From Chloroflexota bacterium (GTDB lineage Bacteria > Chloroflexota > Anaerolineae > JAAEKA01): a DNA stretch of 44,990 bases. A program made the position numbers and the translations under genes. Every line of letters starts with the position of its first letter. The stretch's first letter is position 1. The stretch spans positions 1 through 44,990 of the forward strand of contig JAYELL010000034.1 of the NCBI GenBank assembly GCA_034717495.1, written 5' to 3'. The notes under the pieces were generated by a model that searched no databases, was not told where the DNA came from, and saw only the letters and a list, made by a program, of their open reading frames with translations. Shown here one piece after another: positions 44,797 to 44,990 of the stretch.

Positions 44797-44990
44797 TCAA
44801 CCGGTGTTGTATGCTGGCAGGCAGAAAGCGCAGCCATCGTAACCACGAGCCAGTCCGTCCTGGACTCTGGCGAACGGGATCTTGTTTTTCTGGCTGATGC
44901 GAGGCCAGTAGGGGCAGTGAATCGTGTGCAACTCCATGCTGCGTGGGTTGCCATATACGTAGTCTTCCGACTCCTTCACCGCCGTGATTT
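44797..44990 (-). CDS. C-terminal part of a small Cys/His-motif protein, cut by the window edge
   Basis: The minus-strand frame is open to the window end. It reads YVYGNPRSMELHTIHCPYW, then NKIPFARVQDGLARGYDGC and AFCLPAYNTG before the stop. The His-x3-Cys and GYDGCxxC set looks like a small zinc-binding, Ada-like domain. Similar short domains close proteins in several bacterial groups, with unknown function. A GTG at 44979 could start a 60-residue protein, but the frame continues upstream (ITAV), so it may be the end of a longer one. Confidence 0.65.
   Translation of the reverse strand, partial: ITAVKESEDYVYGNPRSMELHTIHCPYWPRISQKNKIPFARVQDGLARGYDGCAFCLPAYNTG

Overview
The window looks like a stretch of a Chloroflexota chromosome (Anaerolineae or Caldilineae-like). 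This is inferred from the moderately high GC, the Thr/Pro-rich lipoprotein tail, the mix of gene families, and promoters placed almost on top of start codons. No 16S rRNA or other decisive marker is present, so the assignment is tentative. I see no tRNA, rRNA or CRISPR array.

Positions 1-2499 are an accessory stretch. A purine nucleoside phosphorylase lies between two integron attC-like structures. It is followed by a Cys-rich lipoprotein and about 400 bp of intergenic DNA with hairpins.

Positions 2486-27899 are one long plus-strand operon for a phage-tail-like contractile injection system (extracellular CIS, eCIS). The order is: small conserved protein, sheath, tube, a newly noticed 37-codon ORF, gp26-like chaperone, disordered protein, DUF4255 cap or terminator, AAA+ ATPase, small helical protein, a 1351-residue DUF4157 protein with three HExxH motifs, CIS_tube adaptor, LysM protein, gpD-like hub, gpV-like spike, PAAR-like tip, gp25, two large J-like baseplate proteins, a gpI-like protein with a beta-helix, and a DUF6519 protein. 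Many junctions are 4-base ATGA overlaps, so translation is probably coupled. There is no capsid, terminase, lysis or integrase gene, so this is not a prophage. No obvious tape-measure or separate fibre gene is present. The DUF4157 protein is the best candidate for cargo.

Positions 28087-29261 hold a LipM-like octanoyltransferase with its own extended -10 promoter, then a decayed RHS-repeat fragment.

Positions 41192-29280 form a minus-strand housekeeping cluster: a heterodimeric ABC exporter, a sulfatase, a YgfZ-like folate protein, a cysteine-desulfurase-like enzyme, a C11 peptidase and MutS.

Positions 41660-42769 carry a cupin and a DUF166 protein on the plus strand. A cruciform-like repeat separates them from minus-strand tyrS. 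The tyrS leader has a consensus promoter, a 24-residue leader peptide with four tyrosines, and an intrinsic terminator, which is the layout of a ribosome-mediated tyrosine attenuator. The right end holds decayed gene fragments and the C-terminal end of a small Cys-containing protein.
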